DNA of 64,000 nucleotides from Platanthera guangdongensis (GCA_039583875.1 CM077150.1:181912375-181976374), one strand, 5' to 3'; counted from the first letter of the stretch, positions 11,201 to 22,084 are shown. The notes: generated from the letters alone by a model not told the origin. Made by a program: numbers and translations.

Positions 11201-12188
11201 TGTAGATGACATACTGTTGATTGGGAATGACATTCCTACCCTGAAAGTTGCTAAGAACATCCTAAGGAACTGCTTTTCAATGAAGGATTTGGGTGAAGCG
11301 ACTTATATACTTGGTATTAAGATCTATAGAGATAGATCGAAGAAGTTGCTGGGTTTGACCCAGAGTACGTACATCGAAAAGGTGTTGAAGCGGTTCAACA
11401 TGCTTGAGTCCAAGAAAGGATTTTTGCCCATGTCTCATGGTGTGAATCTCTCTAAGGACCAGTGTCCAAAGTCTTGTGAAGACAAGGACCGCATGAAGTT
11501 GATTCCATATGTTTCGGCAATTGGATCAATCATGTACGCGATGTTATGTACTCGACCCGATGTTTCCTTTGCTTTGAGCATGACTAGCAGGTATCAGTCA
11601 GACCCCGGTGAGTGTCACTGGATTGCAGTCAAGAATGTCCTGAAGTACTTGAGAAGGACTAAGGACGTGTTCTTGGTGTATGGTGGAGAGGAAGAGCTCG
11701 TTGTAAGCGGTTACACGGATGCTAGCTTCCAAACTGATAGAGACGACTCCAAGTCTCAGTCAGGTTTTGTGTTTTGCCTGAATGGAGGAGCTGTGAGCTG
11801 GAAGAGTTCCAAGCAAGAGACAGTTGCTGATTCTACAACAGAGGCCGAGTATATCACCGCAGCTAATGCAGCGAAGGAGGCTGTATGGATTAGGAAATTC
11901 ATCGGCGAGCTTGATGTAGTTCCTAGCATTGTTGGTCCCGTAGTTCTCTACTGTGATAACAATGGTGCAATTGCACAATCTAAGGAACCTAGATCTCATC
12001 AGCGCTCCAAGCACATACTCCGGCGGTTTCATCTTATTCGTGAGATTGTCGAACGAGGAGATGTAAATATTTGCAGAGTGCCGACTGAGGAAAATATAGC
12101 GGATCCGCTGACAAAGCCTCTCGCGCAGAGAAAGCATGATGGTCATACTAGATTGATGGGTATGCGATACCTAAACGATCAACTCTAG
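8229..12188 (+). CDS. Copia I gag-pol polyprotein, uninterrupted
   Basis: A single frame of 1319 codons encodes all proteins for particle assembly, reverse transcription and integration. Residues about 1-250 are a copia-type gag, followed by a CCHC knuckle (CHHCGKAGHWRRNC) near 253-266. The aspartic protease is near 299 (VLDTGCGSH, with DTG in place of the common DSG). Integrase has an HHCC zinc motif starting near 437 and a D-D-35-E core with TDD near 520, DRGGEY near 562 and a GVSERRNRTL glutamate near 598. Reverse transcriptase carries YVDDILLIG near 990. RNase H has a GYTDAS aspartate near 1161, AEY and YCDN, ending in ADPLTKPL. No stop or frameshift is present, and gag and pol are in one frame, unlike copia A, B and C. 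It is a candidate autonomous element. Confidence 0.97.
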   Translation: MASVSHSTLSLRAILEKDKLSGTNYMDWYRNLRIVLRQERKLYVLEEEAPEVPTGNSSRAEKDTYKKYTDDALDVECLMLATMNSELQKQHENMGCKEIDEHLKKMFQGQARQERFDITKALFQCKMGVRDSVGTHVLKMIGYIENLERLGFPLGQELATDLILQSLPDSYEQFVLNYNMNEIDKTLPELLGMLRTVEINMKKAKPASPILMVHKGKGKAKGSKKTKVGPKSYLEPKSSALIKKKSTVKEGKCHHCGKAGHWRRNCPSYIEGLQKLKGGMTSASNVYVIEINLSAPSSWVLDTGCGSHICTNVQELGRRRLLSKGEVDLRVGNGARVAAVAVGVYRLSLPSGLVIELDNCYFVPAITRNIISISCLDMIGFSFIIKNNCCSIFKNDVCYAVAQLFNGLYVLNLDHLIYNVENNKRLRINDSNPTFLWHCRLGHINEKRISKLHRDGLLDSFDYESFERCESCLLGKMTKAPFTGYTERAEDLLGVVHSDVCGPLSSIARGGYFYFVTFTDDFSRYGYVYLMKCKSETFEKFKEFKNEVENQLGKRVKALRSDRGGEYLSHEFRDHLKECGIVSQLTPPRTPQHNGVSERRNRTLLDMVRSMMSHADLPVSFWGFALKTAAMTLNRALTKTVLKTPYEIWTGKRPSMSFIKIWGCEAYVRRQMPDKLEPKSDKCYLVGYPKETKGYYFYLPSEGKVFVAGTGVFLEKEFLSRKTEKVELEEVQEPHVVNESELDSESGLQDVVAREPAQGTQVLRRSGRPRFEPERYGFLVSQIGNVLLMDHDDEPATYQEAVNGLDSDKWLEAMKSEMDSMYANQVWNLVEPPEGVRPIGCKWVFKKKTDMDGNVQTFKGRLVAKGFKQIHGIDYDETFSPVAMVKSIRILLAIAAYYDYEIWQMDVKTAFLNGNLLEEVYMTQPEGFVSPDEATKICKLNKSIYGLKQASRSWNLRFDEKIKEFGFIKNEDEPCVYKRISGSIVVFLILYVDDILLIGNDIPTLKVAKNILRNCFSMKDLGEATYILGIKIYRDRSKKLLGLTQSTYIEKVLKRFNMLESKKGFLPMSHGVNLSKDQCPKSCEDKDRMKLIPYVSAIGSIMYAMLCTRPDVSFALSMTSRYQSDPGECHWIAVKNVLKYLRRTKDVFLVYGGEEELVVSGYTDASFQTDRDDSKSQSGFVFCLNGGAVSWKSSKQETVADSTTEAEYITAANAAKEAVWIRKFIGELDVVPSIVGPVVLYCDNNGAIAQSKEPRSHQRSKHILRRFHLIREIVERGDVNICRVPTEENIADPLTKPLAQRKHDGHTRLMGMRYLNDQL

Positions 12189-13147
12189 CGAGGATCTTGT
12201 GGATTGCATGTAAATATGTATTTTGTTGGCTGTTTGTTCATACGATGAACTGTGTACCTAGTTTTTCTTTTATAATTAATGGCAAATTCTTTTATTGTGA
12301 GTTTTTCTATATATGATAATTAAATGTTAACATAATAGATACCCTTAGAATGTTCGCTTCCATAGGACATCAAGTACGTGACTTGAATGTGAGAGCCTAT
12401 GATTTATTTGAAGCTTCATTCTTAAAGGTCCCTGGTCGAGTATCATCATAGAAGCTAAGGGTGATGATGATACATGAAGGCTAGCACGTGTGTTGACTGA
12501 TGACTGGTTCTCACAGGTCATGATATTGTGATATCAAGTCATCACGTGGGTACTTGTTAGTGAACAAGTTGTACTGGACAGACCCAACCTGAGACTACTC
12601 TGTGGATTGTCATCCAATCGTGTCACGAGTAGGTCTCATTTGACAATGGTGTTGTGGTCCTTTGACCTGAAGTCACAGCATTCATCAAGTGAGGAAGAGC
12701 GTGCTTTGATGCCATCTAAAGTCTTCCTTGAGAAAGGTTGATGATAAGGGTGGTTGTTGGGCATGTTACGAATCATTTGGGTGTTTGTGTGTGAGCAGAT
12801 ATGGAATTTGTCCTCCTGTATGACAGGAGTTGCATCCATGGGCCCCTTGATGGAACTGGACTGAGAAATGCATGGCCATGCTTGGTTGAGTCAATATGTG
12901 ATATTGGACTCACCATTCTCTGGAAGTCCGTCCTGGATCAAGAAAACTTGGATTGAGCTATTACGAGGGTGACACGGTCCATGCCTCTAGTTCTTTCCGG
13001 ATGTAAGGGACAAAGGGACAAAGACAACGCTGATACATTGGTCATAAAGGCTTATGAGTTATTAACTCTTATTGCTTGGGGAGCAATGATACATTGCTAG
13101 ATGCCGCTCATTGTTTGTGAGGTTTTTGGTTTGATACTTTCGAGATC
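12189..13147 (+). other. Copia I region between pol stop and polypurine tract
   Basis: About 960 bases without a credible ORF. It is AT-rich at first (12189-12340) and then mixed in composition. I see no domain, tandem repeat or TCGTCGA palindromes here. It is long for a copia 3' internal region and is transcribed as part of the genomic RNA if the element is active. Confidence 0.6.
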
Positions 13148-13158
13148 AAGTGGGAGTC
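13148..13158 (+). other. Copia I polypurine tract
   Basis: AAGTGGGAGTC abuts the TGTTGG of the 3' LTR, a typical copia plus-strand primer. Confidence 0.8.
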
Positions 13159-14301
13159 TGTTGGAGTTACCATGATGATCTGGAAGTGGTCAAACATGTA
13201 ATCTCACTGCCAACGCAATATGAGCCTGCAGGGTCGCACATAAGAGATGTGGAGAAGTTGGATGACTGACTGTGTTGGTAAAGGTTACCAATCACCGACC
13301 TGACTAGGGTTATGGGCAAAGTGTTGCCTTATAGGATCATCGGGTTGGGCAAATGTTGCCTTGGAGGGCTGGTTAGGTTCGTCGTCCAAGGGTCAAAAAC
13401 ATTAGTCGAGAATGGTCTTCTGATTCCCGCCGATCGGCGAGAATCGTCTCCCTGATTCTCGCCGATCGACGAGAATCGTCGAGAATCAATTGTTGATTCT
13501 CGACGATCGACTACCTTGACAATTGTCGTCGACCGCGGCTCGACGATCGTCGAGTATCATTATGTGTCGTCGAGCGTAGCTCGACGATCGGCGAGAATCG
13601 TCGAGTATTGTACTCTGATTCTCGCCGATCCAATGTGATACTCGCCGAACGATTCTCGCCGAACCTGCTCAGTGATTCTCGCCGATTGTCGCCGATTCTC
13701 ACCGATTCATACTCGCCGATTCTGAACCCTAATTTCGAGTGGTCTGCGGATAGCGATTTTCCTGAGTTTATTTTATACTTTAAGTATAAATATAACACTT
13801 AGGGTTTCGGGAGGATATGCGATCTGTCTCTTCTGTGCGAATTGAACCCGACGGAAGGAGTTCCGCGTTCGCTCCGCCGATCCCGATCCCGCCGCCGGAA
13901 GAGTTCCGCCGCCGTGTTTGCTCCGTTGACCACCTTCTCTCCAGCGATCGTCGCTGGCGCTGCATTCCCTGGCGCGGACCTAGCAGTCCGTGGGAAAGCA
14001 AAGGTGCGGTCTTCTCCTTCCCGATCTTCCGTGCGACGGAAAGCTCGGCGTTCTCCTGCTCGTGTGGACTTCTGCAGAAACGTGGACACTATTCCACGTA
14101 GAACTCGTCGCGAAGAAGAAGATAAAGTTTGGAGCTTCTCCGTTGAGTTGTGACTCAATGCCACCGAGGTAATTTTGCCTAGTTTTGCTAACTTCTTGAT
14201 TCAACCGTCATGGCTCGATCCGCATTTCTTTGGGTTTTCTTGTTGTTTTTCTTTCCGCTGCGTGCACAAGCGTTGTGCCAACCCTATAGAGAAACCCAAC
14301 A
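13159..14301 (+). repeat. Copia I 3' LTR
   Basis: 1143 bases, the same length as the 5' LTR, with six substitutions seen by eye (for example CAACCATG/CAAACATG near the start and CTCGCCGCG/CTCGTCGCG near the end). It is followed directly by the GATTG duplication at 14302-14306. Confidence 0.97.
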
Positions 14302-14835
14302 GATTGTGCCCCAGTTGGCATGTCTCTTGTTAACCACTACACACATAACAAGGAATTGATGTTTTGTGATGTAGTCGTGCTCTGAGTGCTTGTCCATCAG
14401 CACTTTTCCGACAATATCTGCCAAGAACTGGTACCTGGCAAACAGTTGTTTCTTTAGCAACTTGTTAGGGTTTCTTCCAGAAAACCCCATTAACTTCAGC
14501 ATTTCACTAAATTCTTCAGAATCCATTTCCATATCATCTTTTCCATTCACCAAACCAAAAATTTCAGAAAGAATTGCGGGAGATAACGAAACAACATTAC
14601 TCCCGATATTGCCTGTCAGAACATCTTCCTCAGAAATAGTAGACGTGTATACCCATTCTCTGATTTCAGTTGCATGCAGTTTAATCCATCTGGTCATGAA
14701 ATCCTTGAGATGAAGTTCTTCTAGTAGTTCCAAGATATAGAGAAATATGGGGTCAGAGTGCTGGAAAGAATCGAAATCCATATCAAAACCAGTGTCGAAT
14801 TTCATTGCGGCTAAGGTGCTCGCTGGAATCGCCAT
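14302..14835 (-). pseudogene. Copia A third ORF, N-terminal part (split by copia I)
   Basis: The minus-strand ATG at 14835 opens a frame that stays open until copia I interrupts it. It aligns along its length with the start of the third ORF of copia C (59219): MKFD.GFD.DFDSF near residue 11, IKL/IREWVYT near 58, L(S/T)P..L.E.FG near 85, and YQFLADIVGKVLM.KHS.HD.I..FQ near 135-165, then a NWG motif. The spacing of these blocks resembles the plant domain annotated as putative transposon protein (PF20167), an assignment I make from memory of its pattern. The remainder continues at 6106-3781. Identity between the A and C copies is roughly half, so the two families have diverged for a long time. 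Confidence 0.75.
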
Positions 14836-15233
14836 TGATGACCAGCAAGAAAGACACAGAGAAAATGGAGATCAAGAGCAAGAGAACTGAAAGCGCGGGA
14901 CGGAGGTCGAAGAAAACCTAGATATAAGATTTTCAGAATATGAATCGACAAACTCCGTTCCACGAAAAAGAAACAATTCTTCGAACTAAGCTCGACTAAG
15001 TAAATTATAGACAAATAATTCGTCAATCTCATCCAGAAGAATCAAAAACAGTTTGTCGAACTCCGTTCGACGAAACGTCTTCTGAAGCAAAGTTTGTCGA
15101 TCTCCGGTCGATGAAAATTGTTTCCACACAGAGAATTCGTCGATCTCCGTTCGACGAGAATCTCTCAAACTTTCCCTAATTCGTCGAACTCCATTCGACG
15201 AACTCTGGAAAATTCGTCGAATGCAGACAAAAA
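14836..15233 (-). promoter_or_regulatory. Copia A spacer between pol and third ORF, with palindromes and TATA-like box
   Basis: The spacer holds several copies of TCGTCGAnCTCCGTTCGACGA between about 14955 and 15220, including near-perfect inverted repeats such as 15056-15078 and 15137-15160. Further downstream on the minus strand is CTTATATCTAGG (TATA-like, 14917-14928) and a CGCGCTTTCAGTTCTCTTGC segment that parallels copia C near 59134-59152. ATG follows at 14835. The layout is that of a promoter for the third ORF. No acceptor-like CAG precedes the ATG in this copy (CTTGCTGG where copia C has TTGCAGG). Confidence 0.5.
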
Positions 15234-18200
15234 CTAATTTAACTCATCTTCATTGATCATTCCCAGTTGATTTATAAAGAATAGATGATTTTTCTCATCC
15301 AAGGGTTTGGTGAAAATGTCTGCTTTCTGTAAATCAGTAGGAATATGGATTAGGTTAATTTTCTTTTTGTCTACATTATCTCTAATGAAATGATGTTTTA
15401 TTTCAATATGTTTAGTCCAAGAATGGTGAACTGGATTCTCTGCTATAGCAATAGCACTAGTGTTATCACAAAATAATGTTGAATTATTTAAGTTGACACC
15501 ATAGTCTAGGAGTTGGTTCTGTATCCATAATATTTGTGAACAGCAGCAGCCGGCATCCATGTATTCTGCTTCTGCAGTTGATGTAGACACATATGTCTGC
15601 TTTTTACAAAAGCAGGAGACAAGTCTCATACCCAGGAACTGGCAAGTTCTAGAGGTACTCTTCCTGTCCACTCTACATCCAGAATAGTCAGCATCTGAGT
15701 ATCCAGTTAGCTCAAACTCTGACTCTGCAGGATACCAGAGTCCTAGATTAGGACAACTCTTTATATATCTCAAAATTCTTTTTAAGAAAATAAGGTGAGA
15801 TTCTTTAGGGTTCACTTGGAACCTAGTACGAAGGCATGTGACAAATATTATATCAGGTCTGCTAGCTGTTAGGTATAATAGGGATCCAACAATTACCCTA
15901 TAATGTTTCTGATCTACAGGTTTCCCTGCTGCATCAGAATCCACAACAACATTAGTAGCCATAGGTGTTTTCATTCCTGAAGCATCACCCATCCCAAACT
16001 TCTTGATAAGCTCTTTAGCATACTTAGCTTGGGAGAGGAAGATACCATCAGGGAGCTGCTTCACTTGGAGACCAAGGAAGTAGGAAAGCTCACCCATGCA
16101 ACTCATCTCAAATTTAGAATGCATGAGGTCAGCAAACCTCTTGCATAATTTGGGATCAGTAGACCCAAAAATGATGTCATCCACATATATTTGTACTAAT
16201 AATATTTGGTCCTTATGATGTCTAGTGAAAAGAGTTTTATCTATGGTTCCTCTTGTAAATTTATGCTCTAAAAGAAAGCTTGCTAAGGTCTCATACCAAT
16301 CTCTTGGAGCTTGCTTTAAACCATAGAGAGCTTTATGCAATTTAAATACAAAAGAGGGTTGAGTTAGAGAGATAAAACCTGGTGGTTGTTCTACATAAAC
16401 CTCTTCTTGAAGCACTCCATTCAGAAATGCACTCTTGACATTCATTTGGAAGATTTCAAATCTCCTGTGAGCTGCATAGGCAAGGAATATTCTTATGACC
16501 TCTAACCTTGCAATAGGGGCAAAGGTTTGGTCATAGTCAATTCCTTCCTCTTGCCTATAGCCTTGAGCAACAAGCCTAGTCTTGTTTCTCACAATGTTCC
16601 CTTGAGCATCCAGCTTGTTTCTGTAGACTCATTTGGTTCTAATAACTGGGTAGTTATGAGGTCTTGAAACTAAATCCCAAACTATACATCTCTCAAACTG
16701 ATTTAGTTCCTCCTGCATTGCAATGATCCAGTGGGGATCTTGCTCAGCTTCATGGATGGTGAGAGGTTCAATCTGAGAGAGAAAATATGCATGCATCAAG
16801 TCTTGGTTGAGTTGATGCCTTGTCTGTACACCTACTAAAATTTCTCCAATCACTTGAGATCTGGGGTGATCTCTAAGTGTGACAAGATCAGTTGGTGGAG
16901 TTTGTTGAGCAACAGCTTCTGTAATTAATTCCTCTTGAGGAATGATACTAGCTGTTGAGGGAAGTTTAGCCACTTTCACTTGAATCTCTTCTTCACTGTC
17001 TTCAGCAACCTGTGGAGAAGGATGGGTTGATACCCCTTGGGTAAGATTTAGTCCATCCATAGACTCACACAGTGGTGGAACCTGCAAAAAGTTATTGGTA
17101 GAAATCTCTTTCTCCTTGTAAGACATGTTAGCTTCATCAAAAGATACATGGATAGATTCTTCAATTTTAAGAGTGGATTTATTAAAAACCATATAGGCCT
17201 TGCTTACTTGGGAGTATCCTAGAAAAATCTCTTCTTCGGCCTTAGCCTCAAACTTTCTAATGTATCTCTTGTTATTTGTGTGAATGTAACATATACAACC
17301 AAAAACTTTAAAGTATGTGATTTTAGGTTTCTTTCCTTTAAGCAATTCATAGGGGGTCTTATTTTTTAGCTTATGTATAAGACTTCTATTCAGGACATAG
17401 TTAGCAGTGTTTACAACTTTTGCCCAAAAGGATAGAGGCATGTAAGCATCTGCCAATAATGTACCTGCAGATTCAATGAGTGTCCTATTTTTCCTTTCAG
17501 CTACCCCATTTTGTTGGGGAGTTCTAGGAGCTGAGAAGCACTGCCTGATACCTTCCTTCTCACATAACTCATGCATAAGAAGAGACTCAAACTCTGTGCC
17601 ATGATCACTTCTGATCAATACAACATGAGTAGAGAACTCAATCTGTATGGTCCTGAGAAAATCTGTAAGAACCTTGAATGTATCTGACTTAGCTCTCAGA
17701 AAGGCTACCCAACTGAATCTAGAGAAGTCATCAACAATCACTAAAGTATAAGACTTCCCTCCTAGGCTTTGTACTGCAATGGGTCCAAATAGATCCACAT
17801 GAAGCAAATACAAAATCCTAGGTGAATCACTTTTACTAATGGATTTAAAACTAGTTTTATTTTGCTTGCCTAATAGACAAGCCCTGCATAGGTTTTCTTT
17901 CTTGTAGGGGCCAGAAGGTAAACCTCTAACAAGGTTGTCTTTAGATAACCTAGCTATATTCTTAAGATTTACATGGCCTAATCTTTTATGCCATAACTCA
18001 TTTTGATTACCAGTAAAATTCAGTAAGCAGATATCAGTTGTGGCAGAAATAACCTGATAACCTTCATCACATAATTGACTTATGGATATTAGGTTATGTT
18101 TGAGTCCTCTTATATATGTTACTCTCTTGAAGGTAACTGTTCCAATCTTTACTGTCCCATATCCTTCTGATTGGCGACTATTTGAATCTCTAAATATCAC

Positions 18201-18314
18201 CTTTGGTCCTAGCTTGGGCTTGTAATTGGATAGATTTCCCTTGCTGCCTGTCATGTGCTTGTAGCAACCACTGTCGAAGTACCAGGTTTGACTTACCCTT
18301 GGACAGCTCTTCAC
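15234..18314 (-). pseudogene. Copia A pol: protease, integrase, reverse transcriptase, RNase H (one stop codon)
   Basis: A nearly intact minus-strand pol of about 1027 codons interrupted by one TGA at 16626-16628, at a Trp position of the conserved TKWV(F/Y)RNK block. Protease has WYFDSGCYKHMTG at the start. Integrase has an H..H..C..C motif (WHKRLGHVN ... CRACLLGKQ) and core residues in VIVDDFSRF, RSDHGTEFE and NGVAERKNRTLIE. Reverse transcriptase carries YVDDIIFGS. RNase H has [17 protein letters not shown] and FCDNTSAI, ending [13 protein letters not shown]. About 30 residues between protease and the integrase zinc finger are missing relative to copia C. Pol lies in the +1 frame relative to the gag stop at 18340-18342. 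Confidence 0.93.
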
Positions 18315-18339
18315 CTGTACCTGTAATGAAAAACAAAGC

Positions 18340-20091
18340 TTAATTGCTCTTGACCCAGGTTACCTTGGGTACTTTATTTAGTTGAAATGAAAAACTGGAT
18401 ATAACTGACAAGGAAGGTTGAGATTTATAACCTGACGGGTGATATCTCCTAGGTGGAATAATCCAATCAGCTACTGGATTGAATGGCTTATTAGCTGACT
18501 TATAATTTCTGTAGGAGAAATGATTTAAGTTTGGTCCTTCTAGGTTCGACGAATTGTTGTAAGTTCGTCGACTAGAGTTCGACGAATAGGGATGAGATCG
18601 TCGATCTCTGCTCAGAGAATGACAGTAGTCATTTTTTGCACCCCAAGTTTGTCGACCTCTGCTTGACGAACCATACACAGTTCGTCGATCGCAGTTAGAT
18701 GAATTATTATAACTGAAGTTTGCGTTCAGCGTTCTTCGATCTGGGTTCGACGAACTGGCCACATATCGTCGATATGCGTTCGACGAATGCTGCTGAACCT
18801 TGTTTTTATTTGCTGTTTTCTGATTTTTATTTCTCTTGTCTATGGGTTTTAGATGGTTTTCAGACAATGGTTTGTTTATCATCTTTTCTTTTCCCTTTGG
18901 AGAGACAAAGTTAATAAGTGTGGTAAGAATGTTTTTCTTAATTATGGGGGGCAAACTTGATGAAGCACCCAAGCCCAGCTTGTCATTTAATCTGGCATTC
19001 ACTGTGCTTGTTATGTCCATCAGCTTGAGAATTCTCCCATTGAGAGATTGCTCAAGTTGTTTGGCCTCACATAAATCATATTTTAATTTGATTATTTGTT
19101 CATTAGCTAAGGTTAGTTGATCTGTTAGTTTAATGTTTTCTAAATTAACAGATTCAAGACTTCCTAGTCTTTCTATAAGAGTTTTTATTTCTTTTTCTGA
19201 ATTGATTAAGTCTAAACACATAGTTTTGAATTCAGTTTTAAATAACTCAGAATTAAAGGCAAAACTAGAAAGAACATGATCTGCCTCTGAGTCTGAGGCT
19301 GCTTCATCTTCATATTCTCCTTCTGATCCAGAATTGCTCCTGGAGGCATCAATTGCCACAAGGCAAACCTCCTTGGATCTTGCTTCTTCCTCTTCTTCAC
19401 TTGAGCTGGAAGAGGATGATTCTTCCTCTGTACCACTCCATGTTTCAGCAACAAAGCTCTTGTCTTTCTTTTTGTATTTGCTGGAGGAGGGTATGCTGCT
19501 GTGTTTTCTCCTGGAGTCCTTTTCTCTGCTCTTGTCCTTCTTCTGGTTTTCTGGACATTCTGATATGTAATGTCCAGGCTTTCTGCACCCAAAGCACACA
19601 ACCTCCTTGGTTGGTGTCTTGTCAAATCTGGGCTTATCATCCTGCCTGGATGATTTCCTTCTGAAATCCTTCCTAGCCATCTTATAGAATCTTTTTGCAA
19701 AGAGGCTCATGAGTTCTTCATTTGAAGTTGAGGTCTCACTTTCCTCAGATGATTTGAAGGCTATGTTGTGATCCTTTCTCACTGGAGTTGTTGCCTTCTG
19801 TTCTGCTGCTTCTCTTGATTTTATCAGCTGCTCAAAATACTTTAATTTTCCTAGTAGAGATTCAGTTGATATCTCATTTAGGCTTCTGGCTTCTTTGATT
19901 GGCTAGATTCTTGAGTCCCAAGAGCTAGGGAAGCACATCAATATCTTATCATTCACCTCTGTCAGGGTGTTGTCCTTATCCAAGGTTTTGAGCTCATTGA
20001 TGATTGAACTCAACCTGTTGTACATTTCAGCCACTGATTCTGTCTCATCCTTTTTGAAGTTCTCATATAGGGAAATGAGATTGGATCTCCT
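18340..20091 (-). pseudogene. Copia A gag, C-terminal part
   Basis: This continues gag after the Tat-like solo LTR (20092-21707). It has the gag matrix/capsid-like end, a TAG at a Trp position of the SWDSRI(W)PIK block near 19903, then a CCHC knuckle CFGCRKPGHYISEC near 19576-19617, a Ser/Glu-rich acidic stretch, a coiled-coil-like Leu/Lys/Glu segment, and a Ser-Ser-Asn..Arg-Arg repeat region encoded by TCGTCGA palindromes (18545-18790). It ends WVKSN and TAA at 18340. The C-terminal block PPRRYHPSGYKSQPS is shared with copia C. It binds and packages element RNA if functional. The repeat domain is unusual for gag. Confidence 0.88.
18545..18790 (-). repeat. In-frame palindromes encoding SSN..RR units in copia A gag
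   Basis: Copies of TCGTCGAAC, a three-base centre and GnTCGACGA (21 bases, seven codons) occur in phase with gag. They give SSNAYRR, SSNPDRR, SSNCDRR and SSNSSRR plus degenerate copies. The same arrangement, in the same place and phase, is in copia C gag at 55148-55345. Confidence 0.85.
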
Positions 20092-21707
20092 TGATGATTT
20101 TTCTTACTAACAAGTAATAATTCAATGTGATTTCATTCTACATTCTAATACAATTATGTAGATGGACTTAACTAGATTGAATTAGCATTCAGGCAAGCGC
20201 ACCTATCAATCGTAATATATGAGAAATCTACATCTCGTGTCGTATTCCACAGGGTCGTTTCAACTATTCGTACTCACCCTCCCTTTATTTTCATACCTCT
20301 AAACAAAAGTGATATTTAAGCTACATTAACCAAACTATGACCAATTGGATGATTCAGTATTGGAGAAATAAAAATGATAACAACATGAAGTTTTTAAATA
20401 ATTACATGAACAAATCCATTTATCAATTCAATTCTAAGCGATCATGACATGAAAAGAGTGTTACATTTGTGCAATGTAAAGGTTAATTTTTCATCAAAAT
20501 TCTCTCTCGAGCAATTCCAAATATAAACCTAAGATAGTAAATTTTCTCTCGAACAATTCACAACACTCAAGTTCGCATTAAACAAATTACCTTTATTACT
20601 ACATAAATTCATGAATTCTATCTCTAAATTAACATGAATCCTTTTATTCGTGTTCTAAGTTTCCAAACAAAATATCTCTCGATCATAAAGTTTGAATTAC
20701 AAAGGGGATTATCATCACAATATGAACATACCAAAAGCATTGCAAATAACCAATTTCTCAATCTAGCCAATTGCAAATTGTGTAAAACAAATAAGTAATT
20801 CAAAGGGATGATTAAACTCTTTGTTTGATTGCATAAACACAAATAAAATACTACAAATAGAACATAAACAAGGTGATACATGATTATTAGAATGTTCAAA
20901 GAAAAATTCATGCAAATTAAAACATAAATTGAAGATGGATCATCAAGAGAAAGGAAGGATTCAAGGGGTTAATGATTAAATAAAAAATACATAAGAATAC
21001 CCTTCAATCCTCCTTGTCTTGGATGCTCCCCTTCGGCCTCCAGCAGTTCTCCAATCCAGAAATGATCCAAAAGTTCTAAACAAATTTTTCTACAGGAAAT
21101 TTATAGTTCCCTTGCAAACAGGTCGGACACGGGGTCGCACACGGCCGTGTTGCAGGCCGTGTGGACGGTTCCTAAGCGGTTCCTGGGCGGTTCTCCACGA
21201 GAAGGCGTGTCTGGTCATGGGCCGTGTCAGATGACACGGGTATGGACACGGCCGTGTGGTCGGCCGTGTTCCCCAGACACGGGTTGGTCGGCAGCCGTGT
21301 GCAAAGATGACACGGGTATGCACATGGGCGTGTGCCATACCGTGTGGGTTCCAGTGTCTGCGCCAAATTCTTCAGCTCTAGGTGCATAGGACACGGGTAG
21401 GCACACGGCCGTGTGTCTGGCCGTGTGCACCAAATTTCTGTCCTGTCATCAGCCATGTAGACTCAGTGAACTCCTCTGTTTGCTCAGAAACTTTTAGGTC
21501 CATTGGTTGGCATTACCTGCAGTAGAAAAATGATAGACTCAGTAAATGGTTTAATATAAGAACTGCCAAAGACTTCTAAATACGCTCTTCTATCTATGAT
21601 ACGACAATTTCTTTGTTATTATCATAAAATCAACACAAAAGGGGCAGGAAATGGTAGATATGATTACAATTATGATAGTAAAAAGCCTATCATAATCGTA
21701 CTCATCA
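20092..21707 (-). mobile_element. Solo LTR, Tat/Ogre-like Ty3/gypsy
   Basis: 1616 bases bounded by TGATGA and TCATCA, inserted in copia A gag and flanked by CTCCT (20087-20091) and CTCTT (21708-21712), a 5-bp duplication with one substitution. Removing it restores the gag alignment with copia C. On the minus strand it begins TGATGAGTACGATTATGATAGGC, the TGATGAG...-type start I associate with plant Tat/Ogre LTRs. No internal region, primer site or coding domain is present, so it is a solo LTR left by LTR-LTR recombination. It is AT-rich except for a palindrome cluster at 21121-21430. Confidence 0.8.
21121..21430. repeat. ACACGGCCGTGT / ACACGGGT palindrome cluster in the solo LTR
   Basis: About a dozen copies of (G)ACACGGCCGTGTG, GACACGGGTATG and related half-sites, giving repeated inverted repeats. 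The core CGTGTC/GACACG is shared with the G0, G1 and G2 LTRs although this LTR has Tat-type ends. Confidence 0.85.
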
Positions 21708-22084
21708 CTCTTGTCTTTTCTCTCATCTGCTGAGCCAGCTACCATTTGGTTGAGGGAGTCCCAAATGGCCTTGGCTGAGGTTCACTCAGCCACCTTCTGA
21801 AATATGTCATTTGACATAGTTTGAACCAAGATATTCATTGCCTTTGCATCTGCAATTTTTGCTTTCTTGTAGGCATCTTTATTTTCAGGAGGAGGTACTG
21901 CAGTCATGTTGGTGGAGGTGCTTGTAGAAGCTGCATGTGCTGGAGGTACACCTGTCAAGATAACAGAAAAAATATCCTCATCAATAGAATTCATGTATAA
22001 CCTGATTCTTGCCTTCCAGATGACAAACTTGTTAAGATTGCACACTGGAGGTCTGATGCTTGCATAATCTTTATTTTGAGTCAT
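21708..22084 (-). pseudogene. Copia A gag, N-terminal part
   Basis: The minus-strand ATG at 22084 begins MTQNKDYAS and a copia gag N-terminus (PPVCNLNKFVIWKARIRLYM) closely matching copia C from about 53540. A TGA at 21779-21781 replaces the Cys codon of the VAECNSAKEIWD block. The frame then runs to the solo LTR at 21707 and resumes at 20091. Start choice: it is the first ATG after the primer site and the conserved residues begin directly after it. Confidence 0.88.

Larger units (their letters stand above)
6107..14301 (+). mobile_element. Copia I: structurally intact Ty1/copia retrotransposon
   Basis: An 8195-base element with two 1143-base LTRs, a primer site one base after the 5' LTR, one uninterrupted 1319-codon gag-pol, and a purine-rich tract before the 3' LTR. 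It is flanked by the perfect 5-bp duplication GATTG (6102-6106 and 14302-14306) and sits in the third ORF of copia A. The two LTRs differ at only six positions by eye, with no gaps, so insertion was recent. It differs from copia A, B and C in gag, LTR and PBS context and belongs to another copia lineage, which I do not assign. Confidence 0.97.

Noticed and set aside
20092..21707. A DNA transposon or MITE in copia A gag, because of the TGATGA/TCATCA inverted ends
   Set aside because: Inverted similarity is only six bases, the duplication is 5 bp and the ends match Tat-type LTRs, so a solo LTR fits better.
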